From contig NZ_CP031055.1 in assembly GCF_003345295.1 (NCBI RefSeq), forward strand, positions 3,286,001 through 3,350,000: a stretch of DNA of 64,000 bases. Direction: 5' to 3'. The notes under the pieces were generated by a model. That model was not told the origin of the DNA. It saw nothing but the letters and a program-made list of their open reading frames with translations, and made no database searches. Below, piece after piece: positions 26,295 through 36,436 of this stretch (positions are counted from its first letter, which is position 1; the number at the start of each line of letters is the position of its first letter). This stretch comes from Vibrio splendidus. GTDB lineage: Bacteria > Pseudomonadota > Gammaproteobacteria > Enterobacterales > Vibrionaceae. The position numbers and the translations under genes are program-made.

Positions 26295-28239
26295 GTTGGC
26301 AGTCGTTACTCTCGGAATACTCTGCTTGGGTGAGCTTTCCTGATATTTGGTGGCATTGATCCGATAAGGAAATAGAGAGAGTGTGTTGCTCGATCTTAAG
26401 CAAATCGAGCTCTCCAGAGACCTCACCGTTGAGCGTTTGAACTCTTTGTGTACCTTGCTCTGCTGCGGATGCACCAATAATGTGCATTGGTTCAAGAGTG
26501 AAGCGACCACGGTCAAAATTCGCATTAAGCTCTGGGATTTCATACACGTTATCAGTCGAGGCTTCAGAAAGCTTATCGTTAAAGGTCATCACACCTTGGC
26601 GAACACTGCCAGTGAGTTGCCCTGTGGTTGAATAACCGAACATCAAGGAATCGCCATACAAGCCTGCGGCTTGAAGTTCAAATTCACCATAGCCGGTTGC
26701 ATCGAGCGGTAATTCGAGTTGCTGCAGCATGGGTGCTATGGGTAACCCGTCGGCAGAGATATCTAAGCTCCATGGCTTACTGATTTGGTTGAAGTCGAGT
26801 GTCGCGTTGGCTTCAATATAGCCGTGTTTTAGTGGCATAAACAGGCGTGTCAGCGTCCATTTCCCATGTTCGCTATTCATTTCAACCACGGGTTGAACAC
26901 TGACAATATTTTGATAGCTTGCATCGTTGGCGCTAACCATCAACTTGCCTTGCCACAGTCCTAACTTTCTCTGTTGCAGCAGCTGAACCTGATGTCCTTC
27001 TACATGCAGCCCTGAGACCTGCCAGTAGGGTTTGGTTGCGAGTTGGATAAGTTGGCTACGCTCTATATTAAGTCGGTCAATAGAGGCTTGCTGAAGCTGT
27101 GTCAGCCAAGGCAATAGGCGAGCGGATGGTAGAACTTTATTTTTGCTTTCCGTAATCCACTTTATGCCTTGCAGGTCGAGCTGCGCTAATTGAATGCTGT
27201 TAGGGGTTACTTCGCCATTAAGTTGAATACTGCCTTGTAAGAATTGAGTATAGAAATCTTCAATCAGAATCTGGTTCGGATCTAAATTGAGCTTGATACT
27301 TGGCTCTATGAACATGTCATCATCAATGGTCACTCCCTCTGCTTGCAGAGAGAAAATGGCCTTCTGTTGCTTCCACAGCTCAAAAGGCAATTGGATATTT
27401 TCTAGTGACGCATCAAAAGCGGTTAAGTGGCCATCTTGCCATTCCACGTCGCTGCGCAGAATATCTAAGCTATTGATGTGATTGATCTGAATACCTGCTA
27501 TATCCCACTCTTTGCTTAGTAGGCTTTGGGTCTGTTTCTGATTGAGTCGTAAGCCATCGACGGTCACATTCACCAACGACCAATCTTGCTGATACTGCTC
27601 TGCTTGTCCTGAAATCTTGGCTCCGCGCCAGTCGAATGAAGCGCCATACAGAGTGCTATCACTGGGTTTTAGGTCTAGATCAATCAGAAGGTTATCGAAT
27701 GCTTCACCTTGCCAGTAAAGTTGCGTGGCGGTGAGTTGAGTTTTTCCATAAGGCAGCAATGCGTTGTTGTCATCCCACGTTGGATCGGAGATCTGGAGGT
27801 CGATGCCTCGCGCATTAAAGTCTGGGGTCGAAAAGTCGAGATTATTGATGGCTAGCTGATGGAGCTTGATGTTTGGTTGGGTGAATAACGGCGTGAATGT
27901 CTCTAGATCGCTTACCTCCAACTGTAGGCCACTGATCAAGACGGAGTCCAAGACCAGTTTAGCTTCTGTAATCGAGCTGGGACTGAACCAAAGATCGATC
28001 TTGTCGATATAGAGAGGTTTTTGTTTATCAGGTTGGCTTTGGGTAATGCCCATCAAGGTGATGTGATAAGGCGCCTGATACTCAACGTCTTCAATGAGTA
28101 CAGGTTGTTCAAGCGTATGCTTGATAAAAAAGTTAGCAACATCCGATCGGTATTGAGTTTGTAGGCTTAATAACAACGCTGCGATAGTCGCAACGATGAT
28201 GGCCACCACAATGCCAATCACCATGAATACCTTTTTCAT
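26269..28239 (-). CDS. AsmA family protein
   Basis: A 656-residue protein with an N-terminal membrane anchor (residues ~4-25, MKKVFMVIGIVVAIIVATIA) and a long periplasmic beta-rich body, including the AsmA-like start (VLIEDVEYQAPYHITL) and repeated short amphipathic strands. The C-terminal region (about 480-560) has the conserved pattern of AsmA_2. The family is thought to bridge the envelope and move phospholipids to the outer membrane. It lies between the convergent yiiD and pckA on the same strand; a terminator between it and pckA makes it a separate unit. Confidence 0.85.
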   Translation of the reverse strand: MKKVFMVIGIVVAIIVATIAALLLSLQTQYRSDVANFFIKHTLEQPVLIEDVEYQAPYHITLMGITQSQPDKQKPLYIDKIDLWFSPSSITEAKLVLDSVLISGLQLEVSDLETFTPLFTQPNIKLHQLAINNLDFSTPDFNARGIDLQISDPTWDDNNALLPYGKTQLTATQLYWQGEAFDNLLIDLDLKPSDSTLYGASFDWRGAKISGQAEQYQQDWSLVNVTVDGLRLNQKQTQSLLSKEWDIAGIQINHINSLDILRSDVEWQDGHLTAFDASLENIQLPFELWKQQKAIFSLQAEGVTIDDDMFIEPSIKLNLDPNQILIEDFYTQFLQGSIQLNGEVTPNSIQLAQLDLQGIKWITESKNKVLPSARLLPWLTQLQQASIDRLNIERSQLIQLATKPYWQVSGLHVEGHQVQLLQQRKLGLWQGKLMVSANDASYQNIVSVQPVVEMNSEHGKWTLTRLFMPLKHGYIEANATLDFNQISKPWSLDISADGLPIAPMLQQLELPLDATGYGEFELQAAGLYGDSLMFGYSTTGQLTGSVRQGVMTFNDKLSEASTDNVYEIPELNANFDRGRFTLEPMHIIGASAAEQGTQRVQTLNGEVSGELDLLKIEQHTLSISLSDQCHQISGKLTQAEYSESNDCQQKSATPQE

Positions 28240-28304
28240 TCCCTGAAAGCCTTAAATTTCAATAGTCTCAAAACAGAGTGGAACAAAAAGGGGCAAGCAG
28301 CAAC

Positions 28305-28328
28305 AAAAAAGCCCCTCAAAAGAGGGGC
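28305..28328 (-). terminator. Rho-independent terminator of pckA
   Basis: On the minus strand, GCCCCTC, a TTTT loop, GAGGGGC and six T, about 65 bp after the pckA stop and before the AsmA start at 28239. Confidence 0.92.
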
Positions 28329-28392
28329 TTGCTACAAAAATATCACTTTAAATTGGGCGTTCGCTTTTGGCTTGGCCCGAGCAGATGTTGGG

Positions 28393-30018
28393 TTAGTCTA
28401 GTTGAGGACCTGCCGCAACCAGTGACTTACCTTCAGCATTGTCTGTGTACTTATCAAAGTTGTTGATGAAGCGCTCTGCTAGATCTTTCGCTTTGCTTTC
28501 CCATTGTAGTGGGTCAGTGTAAGTATCACGTGGGTCAAGAATCGCTGGGTCAACATCGTGCAACGCTAGCGGTACTTCTAGGTTAAACATAGGGATAACC
28601 TTAGTTTCAGCTTGGTCGATTGAGCCATCTAGGATAGCGTCGATGATGCCACGAGTATCTTGGATTGAGATACGTTTACCTGTGCCATTCCAACCTGTGT
28701 TCACTAGGTAAGCTTCAGCGCCAGCTGCTTCCATACGCTTCACAAGCACTTCAGCGTACTGAGTTGGGTGAAGAGTTAAGAATGCTGCACCAAATGCCGC
28801 AGAGAACGTTGGTGTTGGTTCAGTAATACCGCGCTCTGTACCTGCTAGCTTAGCTGTGAAGCCAGATAGGAAGTGGTACTTAGTTTGCTCCGGAGTCAGC
28901 TTAGATACTGGTGGTAGCACACCAAACGCATCCGCTGTTAGGAAGATAACTTTTTGAGCGTGACCTGCTTTTGATACTGGCTTAACAATGTTGTCGATGT
29001 GGTGAATCGGGTAAGAAACACGAGTGTTTTCTGTTTTTGAACCGTCATCGAAATCGATAGAACCATCACCACGAACCGTTACGTTTTCTAGCAGTGCATC
29101 GCGACGGATTGCATTGTAGATTTCTGGTTCTGCTTCTTTAGATAGACGAATAGTCTTCGCGTAACAACCACCTTCGAAGTTGAAGATACCATCGTCATCC
29201 CAACCGTGCTCATCATCACCGATTAGCTCACGCTTAGGATCGGTTGATAGGGTTGTTTTACCTGTACCAGACAGGCCGAAGAAGATGGCTACATCGCCTT
29301 TCTCGCCAACGTTTGCACTACAGTGCATTGAAGCAATGCCTTGCAGAGGAAGCAGGTAGTTCATCATTGCGAACATGCCTTTCTTCATCTCACCGCCGTA
29401 CCAAGTACCACCGATGATTTGAACGCGCTCTGTTAGGTTGAAAGCAACGAAGTTTTCAGAGTTTAGACCCTGCTTTTCCCAGTTAGGGTTAGTTGTTTTA
29501 GCACCGTTCATTACCACGAAATCAGGTTCGAACGTTGCTAGCTCTTCGTCAGTTGGACGAATGAACATATTCTTAACGAAGTGCGCTTGCCACGCTACTT
29601 CAGTGATAATACGCACACTTAAACGCGTATCTGGGTTAGCACCACAATAACCGTCGATGACAAACAGGCGCTTGCCAGATAGCTGAGTTGTCACAAGCTC
29701 TTTCAGCTCACTCCAAACTTCAGTTGTAATCGGTTTGTTGTCATTTTTGCCTTGATCTGACCACCACATGGTATCGCGCGTAGTGTCATCTTTAACAATG
29801 TACTTATCTTTTGGTGAGCGGCCAGTAAAGATACCAGTGTCAACCGCAACAGAGCCTAGTTCCGTTACTACGCCTTTTTCGTAGCCTTCCAAACCTGGCA
29901 GTGTCTCTTCAACGAATAACTGCTCGTAGCTAGGATTACGAAGAACTTCAGTAACGCCAGTCAGTCCGTGCTTAGTTAGATCAATTTGTGCAGCCTTAGT
30001 ATGTTCCATAACGGTCAT
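28393..30018 (-). CDS. pckA: Phosphoenolpyruvate carboxykinase (ATP)
   Basis: Converts oxaloacetate and ATP to phosphoenolpyruvate, CO2 and ADP at the entry to gluconeogenesis. The 541-residue protein has the ATP-PEPCK kinase loop GLSGTGKTTLS (~248-258), the metal site GDDEHGWDD and the signature near IGGTWYGGEMKKG. The start is ATG 30018 with AAGGAG five bases before it. The next 270 bp (30019-30292) hold no gene. I looked there for a CRP site and found only half-site-like words, so I make no call. Confidence 0.98.
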   Translation of the reverse strand: MTVMEHTKAAQIDLTKHGLTGVTEVLRNPSYEQLFVEETLPGLEGYEKGVVTELGSVAVDTGIFTGRSPKDKYIVKDDTTRDTMWWSDQGKNDNKPITTEVWSELKELVTTQLSGKRLFVIDGYCGANPDTRLSVRIITEVAWQAHFVKNMFIRPTDEELATFEPDFVVMNGAKTTNPNWEKQGLNSENFVAFNLTERVQIIGGTWYGGEMKKGMFAMMNYLLPLQGIASMHCSANVGEKGDVAIFFGLSGTGKTTLSTDPKRELIGDDEHGWDDDGIFNFEGGCYAKTIRLSKEAEPEIYNAIRRDALLENVTVRGDGSIDFDDGSKTENTRVSYPIHHIDNIVKPVSKAGHAQKVIFLTADAFGVLPPVSKLTPEQTKYHFLSGFTAKLAGTERGITEPTPTFSAAFGAAFLTLHPTQYAEVLVKRMEAAGAEAYLVNTGWNGTGKRISIQDTRGIIDAILDGSIDQAETKVIPMFNLEVPLALHDVDPAILDPRDTYTDPLQWESKAKDLAERFINNFDKYTDNAEGKSLVAAGPQLD

Positions 30019-30292
30019 AGGTGCTCCTTGTAGGATATTTTGTAGGGATTTTGTATTAATTTTTTATTGTTATCTGCTCACCATGCTAGCAACGAGACTC
30101 TGGGGAAACAGGGATACAGCTCAAAAAGTATCCATATTAATCTTGGGGTTTTAAGCGTCTCGTCACATATTGGCCTAACTAGTCTATCCTGTACGCAAAC
30201 CTTTGCGCTAGGGGTGAGAACATTATTAATTGATTAAAATTAAGCGGTGATTTTATTACGAGATGTTACGGAGTTTGCGCTATTTTGATCAC

Positions 30293-30322
30293 AAAAAAGG
30301 CCAGCTTAGTGCTGACCTTTTT
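30293..30322 (-). terminator. Rho-independent terminator of the hslR-hslO unit
   Basis: On the minus strand, AGGTCAGC, a short loop, GCTGGCC and a run of six T, about 35 bp after the hslO stop. Confidence 0.87.
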
Positions 30323-30355
30323 GGGGTAAATTACGTGTTTTTGGTACGCTGTAAA

Positions 30356-31249
30356 TTAATGAACCGTATTGTCGCCTTTATCTGCTGCTTCTGCGTACAG
30401 TGCATCAACGTCGCCCTTATCGAACGAGTAGTTTGTGCCACAGTAATCACAGTGAAGAGCAACACTACCTTCCGTACTCAGGATGTCGTAGATCTCCTCT
30501 TGAGCAACGGTAATGATAGCGGCACCACTGCGTTCACGAGAACAACCACAGAAGAACTCGACAGGTTGAGGGGTAAATACCTGAACCTTCTCTTGGTTAT
30601 ATAGGCGGTATAACAAATCATTTGCTTCTAGAGAGAATAGCTCTTCGTTTTTAACCGTGTCAGTTAACTGCTCTAGGTGCTCGAAGTCATCTGGCGTACC
30701 AGTGCCGTCAGGCATAACCTGCAGAAGCATACCAGCAGCGTGTGCTTTGCCTTCATGCTCCCCCGTGCGTAGCCATAGACGAGTCTTAAGCTGTTCTGAG
30801 TTAGCAAAGTAACCTTCAAGAACGTCAGCAAGTGTTTCGCCTTCAAGACCAACGATACCTTGGTAACGCTCACCTTTTTTAGGATCGATAGTGATCACTA
30901 GGTGGCCTTTACCTATAAGGTCGTGCAGGCCAGCGTCGTCAGCAATATCACCGTCAAAGCGCGCAACACCACGAATCTTCTGATCGTTATCGCCATTAAT
31001 AACAGCTAGAGTTACTGGGCCATCACCTTGCAGTTGCATCGTGATAGAGCCTTCAAACTTTAGGGTCGCCGTTAGCAGCGTCGTTGAAACCAGTAGCTCA
31101 CCCAACAGCTTTTGTACTGGCGCTGGGTATTCCTTGCTAGAAATAATCTGTTGGTACGCTTCGTCCATCTGTACCAATTCACCACGTACTGATAGGTCTT
31201 CAAATAGGTAGCGATTTAAAACATTACTTGTAGACATTGGGTCTGCCAT
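30356..31249 (-). CDS. hslO: Redox-regulated chaperone Hsp33
   Basis: A holdase chaperone switched on by oxidation. The 297-residue protein has the zinc-binding cysteines in the usual pattern: C234 and C236 (CGC), C267 and C270 (CDYC). The N-terminal substrate-binding domain is intact. AAGGA lies eight bases before ATG 31249; an internal ATG four codons later is possible. hslR starts 18 bp upstream on the same strand, an arrangement shared with E. coli. Confidence 0.97.
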   Translation of the reverse strand: MADPMSTSNVLNRYLFEDLSVRGELVQMDEAYQQIISSKEYPAPVQKLLGELLVSTTLLTATLKFEGSITMQLQGDGPVTLAVINGDNDQKIRGVARFDGDIADDAGLHDLIGKGHLVITIDPKKGERYQGIVGLEGETLADVLEGYFANSEQLKTRLWLRTGEHEGKAHAAGMLLQVMPDGTGTPDDFEHLEQLTDTVKNEELFSLEANDLLYRLYNQEKVQVFTPQPVEFFCGCSRERSGAAIITVAQEEIYDILSTEGSVALHCDYCGTNYSFDKGDVDALYAEAADKGDNTVH

Positions 31250-31267
31250 TTGGCTATTCCTTCTAGC

Positions 31268-31654
31268 TTATTGAGTCTTGAACTTGATGATGTCACGACG
31301 TTGCTTTTTATCTGGACGACGTTCTGGTGCTGGGCTATGAGCATTTAGCTTGCGTTGTTGTGCAAACTCTTCTCTTTTTGCCAAGCTTTCGGTGGTTTCT
31401 TCATAGAGGGTTTGAGCGACTGGCGCTCCGCCGCGGTGTGCGGATATTTTCTCTATGGTGACCGTCTTTTCTTCATTCCCTTGGCGCAGGGTAATCACTG
31501 CCCCAAGTTCTACGATTTTGCTGGGTTTGCTGCGCTGACCATTATAGTGGACTTTACCACCATCGACCATGTTGCGAGCAATTGAACGAGTTTTATAAAA
31601 GCGTGCTGCCCACAACCATTTATCGAGTCTGACAGCTTCATTAGTCGTTTTCAT
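31268..31654 (-). CDS. hslR: Heat shock protein 15, ribosome-associated S4-domain protein
   Basis: A 128-residue RNA-binding protein. The S4 domain spans about residues 9-70 (RLDKWLWAARFYKTRSIA onward), followed by a basic tail (RRPDKKQRRDIIKF). Hsp15 binds free 50S subunits that still carry nascent chains. It is first in the hslR-hslO unit and divergent from the secretion operon. The 220 bp upstream hold no gene. Confidence 0.95.
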   Translation of the reverse strand: MKTTNEAVRLDKWLWAARFYKTRSIARNMVDGGKVHYNGQRSKPSKIVELGAVITLRQGNEEKTVTIEKISAHRGGAPVAQTLYEETTESLAKREEFAQQRKLNAHSPAPERRPDKKQRRDIIKFKTQ

Positions 31655-31878
31655 ATAGGACAGTGCCTTTTCAGTTAGAAATGATGCGGTTTAACTGTTA
31701 TTCACAGCATGCAACTTATGTTGTTTGATGACGCTTATCACACTTAGTAGAAGCTTATGTGGAGGCGATTGGCTTTTTTTTCAAGGAAGATTACAAAATA
31801 GCTCAGGTAATGCCGATTTATAGATTTGCTATGATATAGTTCAGGATCTTATGCTTTTAATAAGCAGGAACAGAATTT

Positions 31879-31938
31879 ATGAACAAAAAAGCTGATAGTT
31901 TAGTAGGTTACAGCTTTATTCGTTATAGAAAGGGTTAG
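31879..31938 (+). CDS. Possible 19-codon leader peptide before gspC
   Basis: ATG 31879 opens a short frame (MNKKADSLVGYSFIRYRKG) that stops at TAG 31936-31938, five bases before the GTG of gspC. AGGA lies ten bases before the ATG, a little far. If translated, ribosomes ending here would hand over to gspC. There is no homology support; it could be chance. Confidence 0.3.
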   Translation: MNKKADSLVGYSFIRYRKG

Positions 31939-31943
31939 GGAAC

Positions 31944-32867
31944 GTGAACTTTTTAGAGCTCAAACTTCGCATGGATAACTCTCCGGTGCTGAGCCGATTT
32001 TTAGAGAATGGATTTTTACTCCAGCAGAAACTGAGCCTTGTTCTTTGTTGTGTGTTGATCGCAGCTTCCGCATGGATTTTAGGACAGCTCGCATGGTTTA
32101 TTGAACCTGCTGAGCAAACCATCGCGCCATGGGCAGCAACGGCTTCCTCGTCTTCAACGCCTCAATCGACTCTTGATATCTCTTCTTTGCAGCAGAGCAA
32201 CATGTTTGGTGCTTATAACCCAACCACGCCTGCTGTGGTTGAGCAGCAAGTTATCCAAGATGCGCCAAAGACGCGACTGAACCTCGTTTTAGTGGGTGCA
32301 GTAGCCAGTTCTAATCCAAAACTGAGCTTGGCGGTGATTGCCAATCGCGGCACACAAGCGACCTACGGAATTAACGAAGAGATTGAAGGCACTAGAGCTA
32401 AGCTCAAGGCCGTATTGGTCGATCGTGTGATCATCGATAACTCTGGGCGAGACGAAACCCTGATGCTTGAAGGTATTGAGTACAAGCGTTTGTCTGTATC
32501 AGCGCCTGCGCCACCCCGTACCTCTTCTTCTGTGCGTGGCAACAACCCAGCTTCTGCAGAAGAGAAGCTAGATGAAATTAAAGCGAAGATAATGAAAGAT
32601 CCGCAACAAATCTTCCAATATGTTCGACTGTCTCAGGTGAAACGCGACGATAAAGTGATTGGTTATCGTGTGAGCCCTGGCAAAGATTCAGAACTTTTTA
32701 ACTCTGTTGGGCTCCAAAACGGAGATATTGCCACTCAGTTAAATGGACAAGACCTGACCGACCCTGCTGCTATGGGCAACATATTCCGTTCTATCTCAGA
32801 GCTGACAGAGCTAAACCTCGTCGTCGAGAGAGATGGTCAACAACATGAAGTGTTTATTGAATTTTAA
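31944..32867 (+). CDS. gspC: Type II secretion system protein C (EpsC)
   Basis: A 307-residue inner-membrane protein that links the cytoplasmic platform to the secretin. A short cytoplasmic segment precedes a membrane helix at about 33-52 (LSLVLCCVLIAASAWILG). The periplasmic homology region is at ~95-170, and a C-terminal PDZ domain at ~200-305 (VSPGKDSELFNSVGLQNGD) selects exoproteins. The start is GTG 31944 with a weak AGGG; ATG 31971 is possible. It is first of twelve genes, divergent from hslR. Confidence 0.93.
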   Translation: MNFLELKLRMDNSPVLSRFLENGFLLQQKLSLVLCCVLIAASAWILGQLAWFIEPAEQTIAPWAATASSSSTPQSTLDISSLQQSNMFGAYNPTTPAVVEQQVIQDAPKTRLNLVLVGAVASSNPKLSLAVIANRGTQATYGINEEIEGTRAKLKAVLVDRVIIDNSGRDETLMLEGIEYKRLSVSAPAPPRTSSSVRGNNPASAEEKLDEIKAKIMKDPQQIFQYVRLSQVKRDDKVIGYRVSPGKDSELFNSVGLQNGDIATQLNGQDLTDPAAMGNIFRSISELTELNLVVERDGQQHEVFIEF

Positions 32868-32908
32868 AACTTTGCGTCTAACGAAGGACGAAAGTGTAGG
32901 AGAAGTAC

Positions 32909-34933
32909 GTGAAGCATTGGTTTAAGAAAAGTGCATGGTTATTGGCAGGAAGCTTAATCTGCACACCCGCAGCCATCGCGAGTGATTTTAGTGCCAGCTT
33001 TAAAGGCACTGATATTCAAGAGTTTATTAATATTGTTGGTCGTAACCTAGAGAAGACGATCATCGTTGACCCTTCGGTGCGCGGAAAAATCGATGTACGC
33101 AGCTACGACGTACTCAATGAAGAGCAATATTACAGCTTCTTCCTAAACGTATTGGAAGTGTATGGCTACGCGGTTGTCGAAATGGACTCAGGTGTTCTTA
33201 AGATCATCAAAGCCAAGGATTCGAAAACATCAGCAATTCCAGTCGTTGGAGACAGTGACACGATCAAAGGCGACAACGTGGTGACACGTGTTGTGACGGT
33301 TCGTAATGTTTCAGTACGTGAACTTTCTCCTCTGCTTCGTCAACTAAACGACAATGCAGGCGCGGGTAACGTTGTGCATTACGACCCAGCCAACATCATC
33401 CTTATTACGGGCCGAGCGGCGGTAGTAAACCGTTTAGCTGAAATCATCAAGCGCGTTGACCAAGCGGGTGATAAAGAGATTGAAGTCGTTGAGCTAAAGA
33501 ATGCTTCTGCGGCAGAAATGGTACGTATCGTTGATGCGTTAAGCAAAACCACAGATGCTAAAAACACACCTGCCTTCCTACAACCTAAATTAGTTGCTGA
33601 TGAGCGTACCAATGCGATTCTTATCTCAGGTGACCCTAAGGTACGTAGCCGTTTAAGAAGGCTGATTGAACAGCTTGATGTTGAAATGGCAACCAAGGGC
33701 AACAACCAAGTTATTTACCTTAAGTACGCAAAAGCAGAAGATTTAGTTGATGTGCTGAAAGGCGTGTCGGACAACCTGCAATCAGAAAAGCAATCTTCAA
33801 CCAAAGGCAGCTCATCGCAACGCAACCAAGTGATGATCTCCGCTCACAGCGATACCAACTCTTTGGTCATTACCGCACAGCCGGACATCATGAACGCGCT
33901 GCAAGATGTGATCGCTCAACTCGATATTCGTCGTGCTCAAGTATTGATTGAAGCCCTAATTGTCGAGATGGCAGAAGGTGACGGCGTTAACCTTGGTGTG
34001 CAATGGGGTAACCTTGAAACGGGTGCCATGATTCAGTACAGCAACACTGGTGCTTCTATTGGTGGTGTGATGGTTGGCCTAGAAGAAGCAAAAGATTCAA
34101 CAACAACCAAAGCTGTTTATGATGAAAATAATAACTTCTTACGTAATGAAACCACTACAGAAGAAGGTGATTATTCTACATTGGCTTCTGCTCTTTCTGG
34201 CGTGAACGGTGCAGCAATGAGTGTGGTGATGGGTGACTGGACCGCTTTGATCAGTGCAGTAGCGACCGATTCAAATTCAAATATCCTATCTTCTCCAAGT
34301 ATCACCGTGATGGATAACGGCGAAGCGTCATTCATTGTGGGTGAAGAGGTGCCTGTTTTAACTGGCTCGACCGCAGGTTCAAGCAACGACAACCCATTCC
34401 AAACGGTTGAACGTAAAGAAGTGGGTATCAAGCTGAAAGTGGTGCCACAAATCAATGAAGGTGACTCGGTTCAGCTGCAAATAGAACAAGAAGTATCGAA
34501 CGTATTAGGCGCCAATGGTGCGGTTGATGTGCGTTTTGCTAAGCGACAGCTAAATACATCAGTGATTGTTCAAGACGGTCAAATGCTGGTGCTTGGTGGT
34601 CTGATTGACGAGCGAGCACTGGAAAGTGAATCTAAGGTCCCATTCTTAGGTGATATTCCTGTACTTGGGCACCTGTTCAAATCAACCAGTACTCAGGTTG
34701 AGAAAAAGAACCTAATGGTCTTCATCAAACCAACCATTATTCGTGATGGTATGACAGCTGATGGTATCACGCAGCGTAAATACAACTTCATCCGTGCTGA
34801 GCAGCTGTATAAGGCTGAGCAAGGGCTGAAATTAATGGCAGATGATAACATCCCGGTATTGCCTAAATTTGGTGCCGACATGAATCACCCGGCTGAAATT
34901 CAAGCCTTCATCGATCAAATGGAACAAGAATAA
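32909..34933 (+). CDS. gspD: Type II secretion secretin (EpsD)
   Basis: A 674-residue outer-membrane channel. The signal peptide is at 1-24 (cleaved after AIAS). The N0 domain begins DFSASFKGTDIQEFINIVGRN, followed by N1-N3 repeats and the secretin domain (~360-610) with VPVLTGSTAGSSNDNP, KLKVVPQINEGD and LVLGGLIDE. The S-domain tail at the end would bind a pilotin or other assembly factor; none is visible in the window. The stop overlaps the gspE ATG by one base. Confidence 0.97.
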   Translation: MKHWFKKSAWLLAGSLICTPAAIASDFSASFKGTDIQEFINIVGRNLEKTIIVDPSVRGKIDVRSYDVLNEEQYYSFFLNVLEVYGYAVVEMDSGVLKIIKAKDSKTSAIPVVGDSDTIKGDNVVTRVVTVRNVSVRELSPLLRQLNDNAGAGNVVHYDPANIILITGRAAVVNRLAEIIKRVDQAGDKEIEVVELKNASAAEMVRIVDALSKTTDAKNTPAFLQPKLVADERTNAILISGDPKVRSRLRRLIEQLDVEMATKGNNQVIYLKYAKAEDLVDVLKGVSDNLQSEKQSSTKGSSSQRNQVMISAHSDTNSLVITAQPDIMNALQDVIAQLDIRRAQVLIEALIVEMAEGDGVNLGVQWGNLETGAMIQYSNTGASIGGVMVGLEEAKDSTTTKAVYDENNNFLRNETTTEEGDYSTLASALSGVNGAAMSVVMGDWTALISAVATDSNSNILSSPSITVMDNGEASFIVGEEVPVLTGSTAGSSNDNPFQTVERKEVGIKLKVVPQINEGDSVQLQIEQEVSNVLGANGAVDVRFAKRQLNTSVIVQDGQMLVLGGLIDERALESESKVPFLGDIPVLGHLFKSTSTQVEKKNLMVFIKPTIIRDGMTADGITQRKYNFIRAEQLYKAEQGLKLMADDNIPVLPKFGADMNHPAEIQAFIDQMEQE

Positions 34934-36435
34934 TGGCTGAATTGGTAGGGGCGGCACGTACTTATCAGCGCTTGCCGTTTAGCTTTGCGAATCGCTATAA
35001 GATGGTGTTGGAGTATCAACATCCAGAGCGCGCCCCGATACTTTATTATGTTGAGCCACTGAAATCGGCGGCGATCATTGAAGTGAGTCGTGTTGTGAAA
35101 AATGGTTTCACGCCACAAGCGATTACTCTCGATGAGTTTGATAAAAAACTGACCGATGCTTATCAGCGTGACTCGTCAGAAGCTCGTCAGCTCATGGAAG
35201 ACATTGGTGCTGATAGTGATGATTTCTTCTCACTAGCGGAAGAACTGCCTCAAGACGAAGACTTACTTGAATCAGAAGATGATGCACCAATCATCAAGTT
35301 AATCAATGCGATGCTGGGTGAGGCGATCAAAGAGGGTGCTTCGGATATACACATAGAAACCTTTGAGAAGTCGTTGTCGATTCGTTTCCGTGTTGATGGC
35401 GTGCTGCGTGATGTTTTAGCGCCAAGCCGTAAACTGGCTCCGTTATTGGTTTCGCGTGTCAAGGTTATGGCTAAATTGGACATTGCGGAAAAACGCGTGC
35501 CACAAGATGGTCGTATTTCTCTGCGTATTGGTGGCCGAGCGGTTGATGTTCGTGTTTCAACCATGCCTTCTTCGCACGGTGAGCGTGTGGTAATGCGTCT
35601 GTTGGACAAAAACGCCACTCGTCTAGACTTGCACAGTTTAGGTATGACAGCAGAAAACCATGAAAACTTCCGTAAGCTGATTCAGCGCCCACACGGAATT
35701 ATCTTGGTGACCGGCCCGACAGGTTCAGGTAAATCGACGACCTTGTACGCTGGTCTGCAAGAACTCAACAGTAATGAACGAAACATTTTAACCGTTGAAG
35801 ACCCAATCGAATTCGATATTGATGGCATTGGTCAAACACAAGTGAACCCTAAGGTTGATATGACCTTTGCGCGAGGCTTACGTGCCATTCTTCGTCAAGA
35901 TCCTGATGTGGTTATGATTGGTGAGATACGTGATTTGGAGACCGCTGAGATCGCTGTTCAAGCTTCTTTAACGGGTCACTTAGTTATGTCGACCCTTCAC
36001 ACCAATACAGCAATCGGTGCGATCACGCGTCTACGTGATATGGGCATTGAACCTTTCTTAATCTCTTCTTCGCTGCTGGGTGTTTTGGCTCAGCGCTTGG
36101 TTCGTACTTTATGTAACGAATGTAAAGAACCTTATGAAGCCGATAAAGAGCAGAAGAAACTGTTTGGGTTGAAGAAGAAAGAAAGCCTGACGCTTTACCA
36201 TGCCAAAGGTTGTGAAGAGTGTGGCCATAAGGGATACAGAGGCCGTACCGGTATTCATGAGCTGCTGATGATTGATGATTCAGTACAAGAGTTGATTCAC
36301 AGTGAAGCGGGTGAACAGGCGATTGAAAAAGCAATTCGTGGCACAACACCAAGTATTCGAGATGATGGCTTGAGCAAAGTTCTGAAAGGGGTAACGTCCC
36401 TAGAAGAAGTGATGCGTGTGACCAAGGAAGTCTAG
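34933..36435 (+). CDS. gspE: Type II secretion ATPase (EpsE)
   Basis: A 500-residue hexameric motor that drives the pseudopilus. The N1 domain docks on GspL. The ATPase domain has Walker A GPTGSGKST (~258-266), an Asp box near ILTVEDPIEF, Walker B RAILRQDPDVVMIGE and a His box (STLHTNTA). A tetracysteine zinc element typical of GspE follows (CNECKEP and CEECGHKG, ~394-435). It is translationally coupled to gspD and one base from gspF. Confidence 0.98.
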   Translation: MAELVGAARTYQRLPFSFANRYKMVLEYQHPERAPILYYVEPLKSAAIIEVSRVVKNGFTPQAITLDEFDKKLTDAYQRDSSEARQLMEDIGADSDDFFSLAEELPQDEDLLESEDDAPIIKLINAMLGEAIKEGASDIHIETFEKSLSIRFRVDGVLRDVLAPSRKLAPLLVSRVKVMAKLDIAEKRVPQDGRISLRIGGRAVDVRVSTMPSSHGERVVMRLLDKNATRLDLHSLGMTAENHENFRKLIQRPHGIILVTGPTGSGKSTTLYAGLQELNSNERNILTVEDPIEFDIDGIGQTQVNPKVDMTFARGLRAILRQDPDVVMIGEIRDLETAEIAVQASLTGHLVMSTLHTNTAIGAITRLRDMGIEPFLISSSLLGVLAQRLVRTLCNECKEPYEADKEQKKLFGLKKKESLTLYHAKGCEECGHKGYRGRTGIHELLMIDDSVQELIHSEAGEQAIEKAIRGTTPSIRDDGLSKVLKGVTSLEEVMRVTKEV

Positions 36436-36436
36436 T

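Noticed and set aside
30019..30292. CRP site in the long pckA upstream region
   Set aside because: TGTGATCAAAATAGCGCA-like and other words have only one good half and the best one lies about 265 bp from the start, next to the hslO terminator.
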